From the NCBI GenBank assembly GCA_946415365.1, contig CAMKSE010000004.1, positions 1 to 64,000 of the forward strand: a DNA stretch of 64,000 nt, given 5' to 3'. Position numbers and translations under genes: made by a program. The DNA comes from an uncultured Prevotellaceae bacterium. Lineage in GTDB: Bacteria > Bacteroidota > Bacteroidia > Bacteroidales > Bacteroidaceae. The notes below the pieces were generated by a model. The model was given only the letters and a program-made list of their open reading frames with translations, was not told the DNA's origin and searched no databases. The stretch's first letter is position 1; the number at the start of each line of letters is the position of its first letter. Shown here piece by piece: positions 1-9,500 of the stretch.

Positions 1-25
1 ATTTTATTGTTCATAAATGTGTCTA

Positions 26-46
26 CCTATATCAGTATAAGTCATA
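26..46. repeat. 21-bp inverted repeat, left partner
   Basis: These 21 bases are the exact reverse complement of positions 12426-12446. Both copies lie just past the 3' end of a RhuM-tail sequence (the full gene ends at 368, the tail fragment at about 12430). The flanking bases differ beyond the match. The role is unknown; it may mark a recombination boundary or the end of a mobile segment. Confidence 0.7.
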
Positions 47-83
47 ACTCCCTGCTAAGATAGGGCTTAACCCCTATCAGGAA

Positions 84-134
84 TGCCTTCTTACCTTGTA
101 AAGGATGCTTTCTTACCTTGTAAAGGATGCCTTC
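84..134. repeat. 22-bp tandem repeat in the left intergenic region
   Basis: A 21-base motif starting TTCTTACC and ending GGATGC occurs at 88-108 and again at 110-130 (period 22), and partial copies of its ends flank the pair. Each unit contains a small self-complementary core (ACCTTGTAAAGG-like). The rest of 1-367 holds no recognisable gene. Confidence 0.7.
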
Positions 135-367
135 CACGACCCGAAGAAGGCATCAGCACAACACATATCGGAGTACAGTACAAAGAACTTTGTGACTTTT
201 GACTTTGTGACATTAAGCACTTGCATGCTTGAACTTGCTCACGTTCGGCAGAGATCAAACAAGTTTAACTCTGCTCTCACTTAATCGCAAATTTAAGGAG
301 GTTCACAAAGTCAAGGGAGGTAATTAGAATTATATAATTAATAATATAATTTAGGCAATGATATAGG

Positions 368-1237
368 CTATCTGATTTTATTCAGCAGTTCTTGGGCCGA
401 GGTCTCTTGCATGCGGATATAGGCGAAGAGTTTCTTGCCGGCATCCTTCAGGCTGGCCCCAAAGACGTAGACCACATCGTCGATGATGAGGAAGCGGTCG
501 TGGTTTCGCTGACATACATTTATAATAATAGGTGGATACTGCTGGTTATGACGTTGCACGTCGAGTTGCTGTTGTTGAGAGAGCTGGCGTGTGTAGATGG
601 TGGCAGAGACGTTGGCACTACGATTGCTGAGCATCGTCAGGGTATCGACATCGATGTAATTGTCGATGAGGACGATGGATGTCTTGGCCTGTTTGATGAG
701 GCTGATGATATGGGCGTAGGCATCAAAGATTTGCCCATCGTAGAAGATACCCTCCACAGGAGGCAGAGACGAACGGACGAAAAAGGCCACCTTATCTTTT
801 AGTTCTTTTATCTCGATGTCTTGTTGAGCTGCATGCTGTTCCAAAGCAGCAATGCGCGTATTGACCACATAGCCTCGTAACAAGTATTCTTTCAAGACTT
901 TGTTGGCCCATTGACGGAATTTGATGCCACGTTTGGATTTTACTCTATAGCCGACAGAGATGATGACATCAAGGTTATAAGCAGTAAATTCATAAGCTTG
1001 ATCTCCGTCAGCACCCATATGTGCAAATTTTGCACATGTGATATTCCGCTCTAGCTCTTCCTCTTTGTAGATGTTCCGTATGTGACGCCCAATAACAGTT
1101 CTGTCTTTATCGAACAGATCTGCCATTTGCTGCTGAGTCAGCCATACAGTGTCTTCTCCCATTCTGACCTCCAGCCTGATAGTTTCATCGGGCTGATACA
1201 TGACGATTTCGCCTTTGTTTGATTCAATGCTATTCAT
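368..1237 (-). CDS. RhuM-family protein with PLD-like C-terminal segment
   Basis: The 289-aa protein has an N-terminal RhuM-type region: about residues 20-60 include WLTQQQMADLFDKDRTVIGR, a helix-turn-helix-like recognition segment, and residues about 80-130 carry AYNLDVIISVGYRV and FRQWANKVLKEYLLRGY, which are family hallmarks. A short coiled coil (about 133-150) links to a C-terminal domain with a HDRFLIIDD motif that resembles half of a phospholipase-D-like site. RhuM proteins are common accessory genes near mobile elements and their biochemical role is unsettled. The last roughly 90 codons are duplicated at 12430-12715. The ATG at 1235-1237 fits a promoter 31-39 bp upstream; a second in-frame ATG 12 codons later (MYQPDE) is also possible. 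Confidence 0.8.
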   Translation of the reverse strand: MNSIESNKGEIVMYQPDETIRLEVRMGEDTVWLTQQQMADLFDKDRTVIGRHIRNIYKEEELERNITCAKFAHMGADGDQAYEFTAYNLDVIISVGYRVKSKRGIKFRQWANKVLKEYLLRGYVVNTRIAALEQHAAQQDIEIKELKDKVAFFVRSSLPPVEGIFYDGQIFDAYAHIISLIKQAKTSIVLIDNYIDVDTLTMLSNRSANVSATIYTRQLSQQQQLDVQRHNQQYPPIIINVCQRNHDRFLIIDDVVYVFGASLKDAGKKLFAYIRMQETSAQELLNKIR

Positions 1238-1248
1238 ACTATCATATA

Positions 1249-1276
1249 TTAGTTAACTAAGTTTGGTGCAAAGGTA
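1249..1276 (-). promoter_or_regulatory. RhuM promoter and overlapping palindrome
   Basis: On the minus strand TACCTTTG (1269-1276) matches the Bacteroidota -7 element TAnnTTTG. A perfect 12-bp palindrome, TTAGTTAACTAA (1249-1260), lies where transcription should start, so it could be an operator. No clear -33 TTTG was found. Confidence 0.5.
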
Positions 1277-1351
1277 AGAAATATTTTTGAAAGTTGTATG
1301 GCCTTGAGCTATCTTTTTTTGCAAAAGCCATGTGTTCGGGTCCATAAATAC

Positions 1352-1386
1352 AACAAGAGCCGGGGCGATGAACCTCGACTCTTGTT
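1352..1386 (-). terminator. Hairpin after the lipocalin-like lipoprotein gene
   Basis: AACAAGAG (1352-1359) pairs with CTCTTGTT (1379-1386) around a GC-rich inner stem. On the minus strand it is followed by a moderately T-rich stretch. A near-identical hairpin at 19901-19935 follows the paralogous lipoprotein gene, so it belongs to the duplicated unit. Confidence 0.6.
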
Positions 1387-1411
1387 TGAATTAAAGAATT
1401 GTTTAAACTGT

Positions 1412-2233
1412 TTATTTCACCTTTGTCATTTGGAACGTGGCGGTGTAGGTCGTGCCGTCCTCGCGCAGGCGCAGAGCTGTCCACTTCATTACCCCATCCT
1501 TGATGCTCTCAATCTCCCACCACTCGCGCAGCTCCTCGCTGTCGGCAGTTTTCTTCCAGCGGGTGCAGAGCAGGATACCGTCAACGAAGTACTCGGCAAA
1601 CACGTCGTTGTTATTCACCCACTCGTCGCCTGCCTTGTTATAATAGATAAAGGTTCCGTCGGCCTTGTACTCCCAGCGGTGCATTTCTCCGTCGGTGTGC
1701 TCGTCTTCCGCGCTGGTCACCTTGCCTTCCCACGTGCCCACGATGGACTGGCTGTAATCGGCAGCCATCTTGACGTAGTGGACGGGGTACTCCTTGGTAC
1801 GCACCACACTGCCGTCGACCATTATCGTAAACTTGAGGTAGGCAGTGAACTCGTTGGCGCTGATGTCGGCGATGGTGAATTCGTTCACCGTTTTGGTATG
1901 CTCGTCGTACTGTTGGATCTGGGTCATCTTGTTGCCGTCGATGGTTACATCGGTTTCCAGCATGTTGAACCAGGCGGTACCCGCTGCCGGATTGTGGCTG
2001 AACGACGCACTCACGTAGGCCTTGGTGGTGGAGACGATATCCATCGTCGCCTTCTCGTTGGTCACCATGGGCTGGTTGTAGCTATCGGCGGTTATCCACT
2101 TGCCGATGACCTTCTCGGCCAGGTTGAGGTCGGACTGTGGTGCGGGGTTGTCGTCGTTGCTTGTACATGCTGTAAATACACTTGCGCCGCAAACGAGGGT
2201 GGCGGCAAGCATGAATAATAGTTTTTTCTTCAT
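1412..2233 (-). CDS. Secreted lipoprotein with lipocalin-like C-terminal domain
   Basis: The 273-aa protein has an SPII signal peptide (MKKKLLFMLAATLVC start, lipobox FTAC at about 20-23, followed by acidic SNDDN, typical of surface lipoproteins in Bacteroidota). Residues about 40-160 form one beta-rich region (GKWITADSYNQ) and about 165-273 a second ([16 protein letters not shown] ... [13 protein letters not shown]) that looks like the lipocalin-like families of this phylum. Its last domain is nearly identical to that of the 375-aa lipoprotein at 19961-21088, and a degenerate version ends the broken gene at 18715-19388. It starts 22 bp after the giant Gly-rich gene on the same strand, so co-transcription is likely. 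Ligand and function are unknown. Confidence 0.75.
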   Translation of the reverse strand: MKKKLLFMLAATLVCGASVFTACTSNDDNPAPQSDLNLAEKVIGKWITADSYNQPMVTNEKATMDIVSTTKAYVSASFSHNPAAGTAWFNMLETDVTIDGNKMTQIQQYDEHTKTVNEFTIADISANEFTAYLKFTIMVDGSVVRTKEYPVHYVKMAADYSQSIVGTWEGKVTSAEDEHTDGEMHRWEYKADGTFIYYNKAGDEWVNNNDVFAEYFVDGILLCTRWKKTADSEELREWWEIESIKDGVMKWTALRLREDGTTYTATFQMTKVK

Positions 2234-2255
2234 TTTGTTTTGTTTTATTGTTAAC

Positions 2256-5200
2256 TCACTTAATCACGACCTTACGTCCGTTATTCACATACACACCCTT
2301 CACGCTGGGCTTGCCTTGCAGCTTGCGGCCGTCAAGGGAGTACCAGGCGTCGGAGGCATTGTCAATCGTCAATTTTCCATTTTCAATTGAGATGATGCCG
2401 GTGGCCCCGTCGTCGCCGAAGTCGATGTTGAACGCGGTGAGGCGGCGGGCCAGTGCTGCGTCGCTGCCAATCTTAAAGTAAGCGCGCTGTGCGCCGATGC
2501 CAGCGCCGCTGGTGGGATAGTAGAGGGTGTTGGCGTCGCCGAGGAAGAGGATGCTCTTGTCCTCGTCGGAGAAGGCCGTGCTCTTGTACGTGCCGAGGAA
2601 GCGGACACGTGTGTCGCCAGAGCCGCTGGTGAAGCTGTTGTTGGTCTTATCAATGGTCACGCCATTGAACACGGGAGCGACGATGTTCGTTTCGGCGGCA
2701 TTCCACTTGATGATATACGGTGTGCCGGCCTCGAGCTCATCTACGGCATTGCCAAATTCCAGGTTCAGTATCGTACCGCTGATGCTGGCACTGCTGAGCG
2801 GACGGGCTGTGGCGCCGGCGAGTGGAGAACCCTCGAGCACGAGGTTGAACGGCAGACAAATAGTGTTCCACGCACCGTCCTTGTAGAGCGTGCGGTCAGC
2901 GAGTGTCACGTTGGCCACATAGCCATTGGCATTGCTGATCGTTGTGCTGTTGTCGGCAGCGTTGGCCAGACTGATGCTGGCAGGAGCCACGTAGTACTTG
3001 CCATCGAACAGAATGCCGTTAGCGTATGCCGTCAGCGCGTCATAGTCCTGCACCAAGTTGCCGAGGTTGGCAGGGGCATCGTTGACTGCGTATGCCTGCG
3101 TGCCCTGATTGGTGGGCAGGTTGGCGGCAGCCACGAAGTAGCAGTTGGTGATGGTTGGCTCGTAGCCATTATGCCAGCGGGCGAAGGTATTGTTCAGCAT
3201 GTTTGCTGCCACACTGGCGGGTTTCATCAGCGAGTTCTTGATGGTAGGTTTGTTATACACCGGCCATCCGATGAATCCGCCGCAGTTTCTGGTGCTGGCG
3301 GTAGTAGCAAAAGAGCCGTCAAACACGCAGCCGTCGATGGTGATGACGTTGTTGGATCCACTCAGTGTGGCTACGAATCCGCCATGGGTGCCATCACCGC
3401 TCTTACTGCTGTGGATGTTGACCGAGCTGCGGCAGTTGGTGATGGTCAGCGCACCGTGTGACTCGCCCACGAAGCCGGCAGCATTCTGTACGCTGGTGTA
3501 GATGCTGCCATCCACGTGGAGGTTCTTGATTACGGCATTCTTGACGTGGCGGAACGGAGCGCTGTAGTCCTCGCCGAATGGCTCCTGTGATGTGCCTTTG
3601 GTGAAGGTCAGCGTGTTGCCGTCGCCGTCGAAGGTGCCTTGGAACGAGTTGGCATCGCTGGTGCCCGCCATCGTCGAGACGCTGATGTCGTCGCCCAGCT
3701 TCACGAAGTTGCCGCTGAAGGCGTAGCCGCTGTTGACGTAGTCGGCGAACTCGTTCCAGTCGTCGGTGCTGCTGACGATGAAGGGAGCGTCCTCGATGCC
3801 TTTGCCCTGCGTGGGCCATCCCGCCGTCACGGCGTTGGCCGAGCCACTGACGCTGGCTGCGCCCGCAGTGCCGCCAGCGCCGCCGGCAGCGCGGTTGTCA
3901 CCGTATTTATTCCCAGCGCCATCTTGCCCCCAGTCGCCTTTCACTAATTCAGAAAGGTTTATGTGGTTTGTTTGGGCCAAGTTGTTTACGTCAACCATCA
4001 GCGTCTCCTCACCCGCGCCAGCAAGCGTTCCATCTGCATTAGCACCGGGGGCACCTCCGAAGGCTCCTACTAGAAGGAAGTAGGTATTATTATTATGGTT
4101 TTGAACGCTTCCTGAGGAGCCACCGCCTCCACCGCCTCCACCAGGGCCGCCGGTGCCGATGTCGCTGGCTGCGCCGCCAAAGCCACCGCCGGCACCGCCT
4201 GCGCCGCCACCCACAGTTCCAAGCCAAGGATGACCATCAGGATGCGATGCTAATAAAGCGTGGCGGCCTCCAGCGCCACCATTGTCGCTACTGGTGCCAC
4301 CGCTGCCACCATGAATCTCAGTCGTGAGGGCGGGTATCTGGTAAATATAGAGCGTGCCCATGTCGGCAGCTGTACCGCCGTTGTCACCATTATTACCTAT
4401 GTTGCCCGAGAGCCTATTTTTTTTTATTAAATATAGGGACACACTTGCGCCACCGGCACCGCCTGCACCGCCATTGCCGCCATGTGTGCCGATGCCTGCA
4501 CCGGCACCGCCGCCGCCGTCACCGCCTTTGCCGCCTGCGCCAGACTGTACCAAGTAGTTCTCTTTTAAATCAGCATCACCGCCTGCACCGCCGTTGCTGC
4601 CGTTGGCAGCGTTGCCGCCCGTGGCGTTCAGCGTGCCGCTGCCGATGATGTAGAGCGTGTTGCCCGCCGTCAGTTCAATGCCCGCGCCGCCGCCGATGGG
4701 GGCGGTGGCATTGGCTCCCGTGCAGGTAATCGTTTTGCCGGAGGGGATGTAGAGATACACCGTGCCGAGGATGGTCAGGCCGCTGCCGCCCGCGTTACTG
4801 TTGCTGAACGTGCGGTCGAAGGCGGTGTAATAATACGTCGTGGTGCCTGCCGCACCGAGCGTCTTGCCCTTTGTGGAACCGTCAGCCAGGTGAACCCAGT
4901 CTGCACGGGTGCTTCCTGTCAGGAGACAAATCAAGTTCCAGTCGTCTTCCTGCGTACTCCAGTCCACCGTCACGGTGCCGTAAGAGCCGCCGACGCTGGC
5001 AGAACCTGCTGCGCCCCGGCCGCCGCCGGTGCCATTAGAGACCACAGCGCCACTGTAACTGCAATCGTCGGAGTCCCAAGAACCGTTAGAACCGCACATG
5101 CCATTACCAAGAGCTGTAGGACTTACCTCGGCCTGATGACCGTCGGAAGCGTTACTTCCGTCAGCATTCTGGCCGCCTTGGCCGCCAGGGGAACACAAAT

Positions 5201-6122
5201 AATAGTAACCAGTATTTTTCCAATCGAGGCCACCGCCGGCACCGCCGCCGCCGCCACCGCCGCCGGGACCGCCCGTGCCGATGCTGCTGGCTGCGCCGCC
5301 GAAGCCACCGGCACCACCGCCGCCACCGGCGGGAACACTCCAGTTAAGATGTCCATCCCATATTTGACTCTTGCCGCCGGGGCCACTCGTGCCACCACTT
5401 GAGCCGGCGTTGCCTCCATTGGCTTTCACTGTGGGAGCCAAAGCCTGGTACACATAAAGATTGCCCATGGCGCCAGCAGTACCACCGTTAGTGCCTGCGC
5501 TGCCACTGTTGCCATTGGCTTTGTCCCAGCCATCGCCTGTGCGGTCATGTCCGGCACCGCCATTGCCGCCGGTTCCGCCATTGCCGCCGCGTGTACCGAT
5601 GCCCGCACCGGCACCGCCGCCGCCATTGCCGCCGGTGCCGCCGGTACCGCTGCAAACATGGTCTGTAGGATATTCATTAACTGAAGCACCGCCGCTCACG
5701 CCGTTGCGACCGTTTTCCGCATTGCCGCCGTTGGCGTTCAGCGTGCCGCAGCCCAGAATATAGAGCGAGTTGCCCGCCGCCAGCTCGATGCCGGCACCGC
5801 CACCAGTCTGTCCGCTGGCATTGGCGCCTGTGCAGGTGACGGTCTTGCCCTCAGGCACGTAAAGATACACCGTGCCCAGAATGGTCAGGCCGCTGCCACC
5901 CGCTGTAGCGTTGGTGAAACTGAGGTTGCTTGTGACGTAATAGTACGTCGTGTTACCTGCACTGCCCAGCGTCCGCCCAGTGGTGGAGCCAGCACTCAGC
6001 GCCGTCCAGTCCGACTGTTTGGTCTGCGTCATTGTATAGACAGCATCCCATTCGTCCTGTGCCAACGCCCCCTGCACTATCGCGCAGAGCAGGGCAAACA
6101 ATAGGAAAATTTTTTGTCTCAT
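2256..6122 (-). CDS. Giant Gly-rich secreted surface protein (1288 aa)
   Basis: A signal peptide (MRQKIFLLFALLCAIVQGAL, cleavage near AQD) is followed by two tandem homologous modules (about 25-390 and 390-775). Each has a conserved entry (SG-LTI-GTVYLY, GK-CTGANA, GGAGIEL) and then long GGAGG/GGNGG tracts. Residues about 775-1040 form a GLUG-like beta-helix with the entry DAPFIVSSTDDWNEF. A compact C-terminal domain (about 1045-1250) and a sorting-like tail (WYSLDGRKLQ ... VNNGRKVVIK) follow. The architecture fits an exported, possibly type IX secreted, adhesin or matrix protein; this is inference. The last 240 residues are almost those of the upstream 1733-aa paralog. The codon sequence around 2365-2393 (ISIENGKLTID) matches a dispersed Bacteroidota repeat. 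Confidence 0.75.
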   Translation of the reverse strand: MRQKIFLLFALLCAIVQGALAQDEWDAVYTMTQTKQSDWTALSAGSTTGRTLGSAGNTTYYYVTSNLSFTNATAGGSGLTILGTVYLYVPEGKTVTCTGANASGQTGGGAGIELAAGNSLYILGCGTLNANGGNAENGRNGVSGGASVNEYPTDHVCSGTGGTGGNGGGGAGAGIGTRGGNGGTGGNGGAGHDRTGDGWDKANGNSGSAGTNGGTAGAMGNLYVYQALAPTVKANGGNAGSSGGTSGPGGKSQIWDGHLNWSVPAGGGGGAGGFGGAASSIGTGGPGGGGGGGGAGGGLDWKNTGYYYLCSPGGQGGQNADGSNASDGHQAEVSPTALGNGMCGSNGSWDSDDCSYSGAVVSNGTGGGRGAAGSASVGGSYGTVTVDWSTQEDDWNLICLLTGSTRADWVHLADGSTKGKTLGAAGTTTYYYTAFDRTFSNSNAGGSGLTILGTVYLYIPSGKTITCTGANATAPIGGGAGIELTAGNTLYIIGSGTLNATGGNAANGSNGGAGGDADLKENYLVQSGAGGKGGDGGGGAGAGIGTHGGNGGAGGAGGASVSLYLIKKNRLSGNIGNNGDNGGTAADMGTLYIYQIPALTTEIHGGSGGTSSDNGGAGGRHALLASHPDGHPWLGTVGGGAGGAGGGFGGAASDIGTGGPGGGGGGGGSSGSVQNHNNNTYFLLVGAFGGAPGANADGTLAGAGEETLMVDVNNLAQTNHINLSELVKGDWGQDGAGNKYGDNRAAGGAGGTAGAASVSGSANAVTAGWPTQGKGIEDAPFIVSSTDDWNEFADYVNSGYAFSGNFVKLGDDISVSTMAGTSDANSFQGTFDGDGNTLTFTKGTSQEPFGEDYSAPFRHVKNAVIKNLHVDGSIYTSVQNAAGFVGESHGALTITNCRSSVNIHSSKSGDGTHGGFVATLSGSNNVITIDGCVFDGSFATTASTRNCGGFIGWPVYNKPTIKNSLMKPASVAANMLNNTFARWHNGYEPTITNCYFVAAANLPTNQGTQAYAVNDAPANLGNLVQDYDALTAYANGILFDGKYYVAPASISLANAADNSTTISNANGYVANVTLADRTLYKDGAWNTICLPFNLVLEGSPLAGATARPLSSASISGTILNLEFGNAVDELEAGTPYIIKWNAAETNIVAPVFNGVTIDKTNNSFTSGSGDTRVRFLGTYKSTAFSDEDKSILFLGDANTLYYPTSGAGIGAQRAYFKIGSDAALARRLTAFNIDFGDDGATGIISIENGKLTIDNASDAWYSLDGRKLQGKPSVKGVYVNNGRKVVIK

Positions 6123-6572
6123 TGCTTTTGTTTTTAAAATTAAACTTGTTGTTACCTAAATTTTTTTCTTTGTGGCGGGCGGGGGAGTCGCGCTCGGCCC
6201 GCAGGGACGCTTGCCTTAGCAAGAACCCCCGGCCGGCCTGTGGATTTTTTGTTCCGCCAAGGTCTCCGGTGCCGTTGCGGGCGGCGTAGATTTTTTCGCC
6301 GAGGTCTCCGGTGTGGTTGCTGGCGGCGTAAATTGTGGCGCCGAGGTCTTCGGTGTGGGTATCTACGGCTTTGCGACCCCCGACGAGGTCCCGGAATGGG
6401 TGTTTTTGGCGTAGAAACCGCCAACGAGGTGCTGGAACACGGTTTTTACGGCGTAGAAACCGCCATCGAGGACTCGGAACGGGTGTTTACGGCGTAGAAA
6501 CGGCCAACGAGGTCCTCGTTCATGGTTTCTACGGGATTTTCACCCCCGCCGGGTCCTCGGCGGGAGTTTCTA
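6123..6572. repeat. Decayed 41-42-bp tandem repeat between the two giant genes
   Basis: From about 6250 to 6570 the sequence is some eight degenerate units of 39-42 bp, each recognisable by CGCC(A/G)AGGT-like and GGCGTAGAAAC-like cores (for example near 6250, 6292, 6334, 6375, 6414, 6456 and 6497). Short open frames run through it on both strands but none has a start, codon pattern or homology I trust. The region forms the long 5' flank of the 1288-aa gene. Positions 6123-6240 hold A/T-rich sequence next to that gene's start and GC-rich sequence further away. Confidence 0.65.
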
Positions 6573-9500
6573 TTACTTCACAACGGCCTTTTTACCATTA
6601 TTAATATATACGCCTGCGCGCGAGGGCTTGCCTTGCAGCTTGCGGCCGTCAAGGGAGTACCAGGCATCGGCGTCATTTTCAATTTTCAATTTTCCATTTT
6701 CAATTGAGATGATTCCCGTCTGTGTGCCCTCGCCGAAGTCGATGTTGAACGCGGTGAGGCGGCGGGCCAGGAGGGCGCCGTCGCTGCCAATCTTGAAGTA
6801 GGCGCGCTGTGCGCCGATGCCAGCGTCTCTGGTGGGATAGTAGAGGGTGTTGGCGTCGCCGAGGAAGAGGATGCTCTTGTCCTCGTCGGAGAAGGCCGTG
6901 CTCTTGTACGTGCCGAGGAAGCGGACACGTGTGTCGCCAGAGCCGCTGGTGAAGCTGTTGTTGGTCTTATCAATGGTCACGCCATTGAACACGGGAGCGA
7001 CGATGTTCGTTTCGGCGGCATTCCACTTGATGATATACGGTGTGCCGGCCTCGAGCTCATCTACGGCATTGCCAAATTCCAGGTTCAGTATCGTACCGCT
7101 GATGCTGGCACTGCTGAGCGGACGGGCTGTGGCGCCGGCGAGTGGAGAACCCTCGAGCACGAGGTTGAACGGCAGACAAATAGTGTTCCACGCACCGTCC
7201 TTGTAGAGCGTGCGGTCAGCGAGTGTCACGTTGGCCACATAGCCATTGGCATTGCTGATCGTTGTGCTGTTGTCGGCAGCGTTGGCCAGGCTGATGCTGG
7301 CGGGAGCCACGTAGTACTTGCCGTCGAAGAGGATGCCGTTCTCGTAGGCCGTGACGAAGCCGTAGTTGCCGTTCTCCACCGCATCGCTGAGGTTGGCGGG
7401 GGCGGTGGCGAGGGCGTAGGCCTGCGTACCCTGGGCTGTGCCCATCGGCTCGGTGTAGTAGCAGTCGGTGATGGTAGGACTGCCGCCGCGCACGAAGGTT
7501 TCGCCGCCAGTGATGGCCGTCCAGCCCTCAGCAATGCTGCCGCTGGGGGCGTAGAGCGAACTCGCGACGCTGATGGTCGCACTGTTGTGCCAAGCTACGA
7601 AGCCGCCGCAGTTGTTGGTGCCGCTATTGGTTAGCAGACGACCAGTGTAGGCGCAGCCTGCGATGTTCAGTGTGCCGCTCGGCATGGCCGCGAAGCCGCC
7701 GTGGGTGCCGTCGCCGTTGACGGTGCTGTAGATATTAGTGCTGACGTGACAGTTGGTGATGTTCGTCGTGCCGTAGGGTCTGCTGGCAAGTCCGACGGCG
7801 AACTTCCGCGAGGTGTAGATGTTGCCCGCCACCTTGAGGTCCTGGATCGTGGCGTCCTTAACAAAGCGGAACGGGGCGCAGTTCTCCTCGCTGAAGGCCG
7901 CCTCGGCGCTGCCCTTTGTGAAGGTCAGTGTCTGGTTGTTGCCAAGGAACGTGCCTTGGAACGAGATGTTTTCGCTGCTGCCCACCATCGTCGTCACGCT
8001 GATGTTATTAGTGAGCTTCACGAACTTGCCATTGAAGTTATGCCCATTGTTGACATAATAGGCGAAAGCGTTCCAATCGTCTTCATCTCTGATGATGTAA
8101 GGGTCAGCCTCTGTACCTGTGCCTGGGAATGTGGCAAGGTAGTATTTGCCGTCGAAGAGGATGCCGCCCTCGTAGGCCTTGACCATGCCGTAGTCATGCG
8201 TCAGAGCGCCGAGATCGCTCGGGGTTGTGGCGTAGACAGCATACATACCGTAGTTGCCTACGTAGGTGGTCTTGCAGCAGTTTGTCACCGTCAGTGTACC
8301 GCCTTCCTTTACGAGGTCTAAGTTTGTGGTGCTCTGCCCGACGGGAATCAGGTATAGGCAGTCGGTGGCAGTTTTAGTGCCGCCGTCGTCCCAGCCGATG
8401 AATGCGCCCATATAGGTGCTTCCGCCAGTCATCAGGCCGCTGTAGGCGCAGCCGCTGAGGCTGATGCTGCCGTTAAGGGCGTGGCCCACGATGCCACCGA
8501 CGTACTCGTTGCCGCTAACATCGGCCGTCACCACGCAGTTCTCAATGCTGTTGCCTGTGCCTTTCAAGAAGCCCACGAGGGCGGCGGCGTGCCGATTGCT
8601 GGAGGCAATTGCGCCTGCCACCTTCAGGTCCTTGATGGTGGCTCCGTCGATGTAGCGGAAGGGTGCTGCACCCTGATTATAGTCGGTAATCGTAGCAGTG
8701 ATGGTCTTGTTGTTGCCGAGGAAGGTGCCGCTGAAGGGATGGGCCGAGTCGGGGTTTTCATTATAGACTCCCATTCCCCTCGTAATGTCGATGTCGACAT
8801 CCAGTTGCACATACTGGCCGCTGTAGCTGTTGCCGGCGTTGACATTATATACCAACTTATTCCAGTCCTCGGTGCAGGTGATGCGCCATGGGTTTTCTGC
8901 GGTGCCCGCGCCTGTAAGTGTAACTGGCTCTGTAACGTAAGGCACTAATCTTATTCCCTGGCCTCCGATATTGTCGGATGTGGCTATTGTCGAAGTGCCG
9001 TCAATAAGAAACTGCTTGCCTGTGGCAAAGCTGATGCTTTGGAGATCACGAAATTGGGAGCTACTGACGAAGTCTTCGTACTGGTTGGTCCAGCTAAGTG
9101 TAAGAGTGCCGCTGGCTTGATGACCATTAGCGTAGACATAGCCAGGGCCGATGCCAGGAGCATCTTCTCCACCTATGGCCGTCACTTGTCCGCCATTGAT
9201 GGTGATGGTGCCGCACTTGCCTTGATCAGTACCGTCGTTACCCGCCCCGCCACCGATGCCGGAAGCATAAAATCCACCTCGGGCATTGACCACGCCGCCG
9301 TTGATGGTGACGTTGATGCCTTGGGTGGTACTAAAAGCACCGCCACCGATGCCGGCGCCACCGCGGTAAAAGAGCACGCCGTTCGGCCTCCAATCATAGG
9401 TTCCGCCCGTAGCGTTGATGATGCCGCCATTGATGGTAATGGTGCCGCCTGATCCAGGCTCGGCATCATTGCCGATGCCGGCGCCAGCGCCTCCGCCCTT

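Noticed and set aside
1298..2218. Long plus-strand open frames opposite the lipoprotein (also 19856-20509)
   Set aside because: Antisense shadows with no signal, no start context and no family pattern; the minus-strand frames have a clear leader and domains.
4354..5763. Pro/Ala/Arg-rich open frames opposite the Gly-rich coding region
   Set aside because: Reverse reading of GGN/GCN-rich codons produces Pro- and Ala-rich strings automatically.
6152..6604. Overlapping open frames in the minisatellite
   Set aside because: Different frames carry the same repeat by its period; no consistent start or codon usage. Not a CRISPR, since there are no distinct spacers and the units are degenerate.
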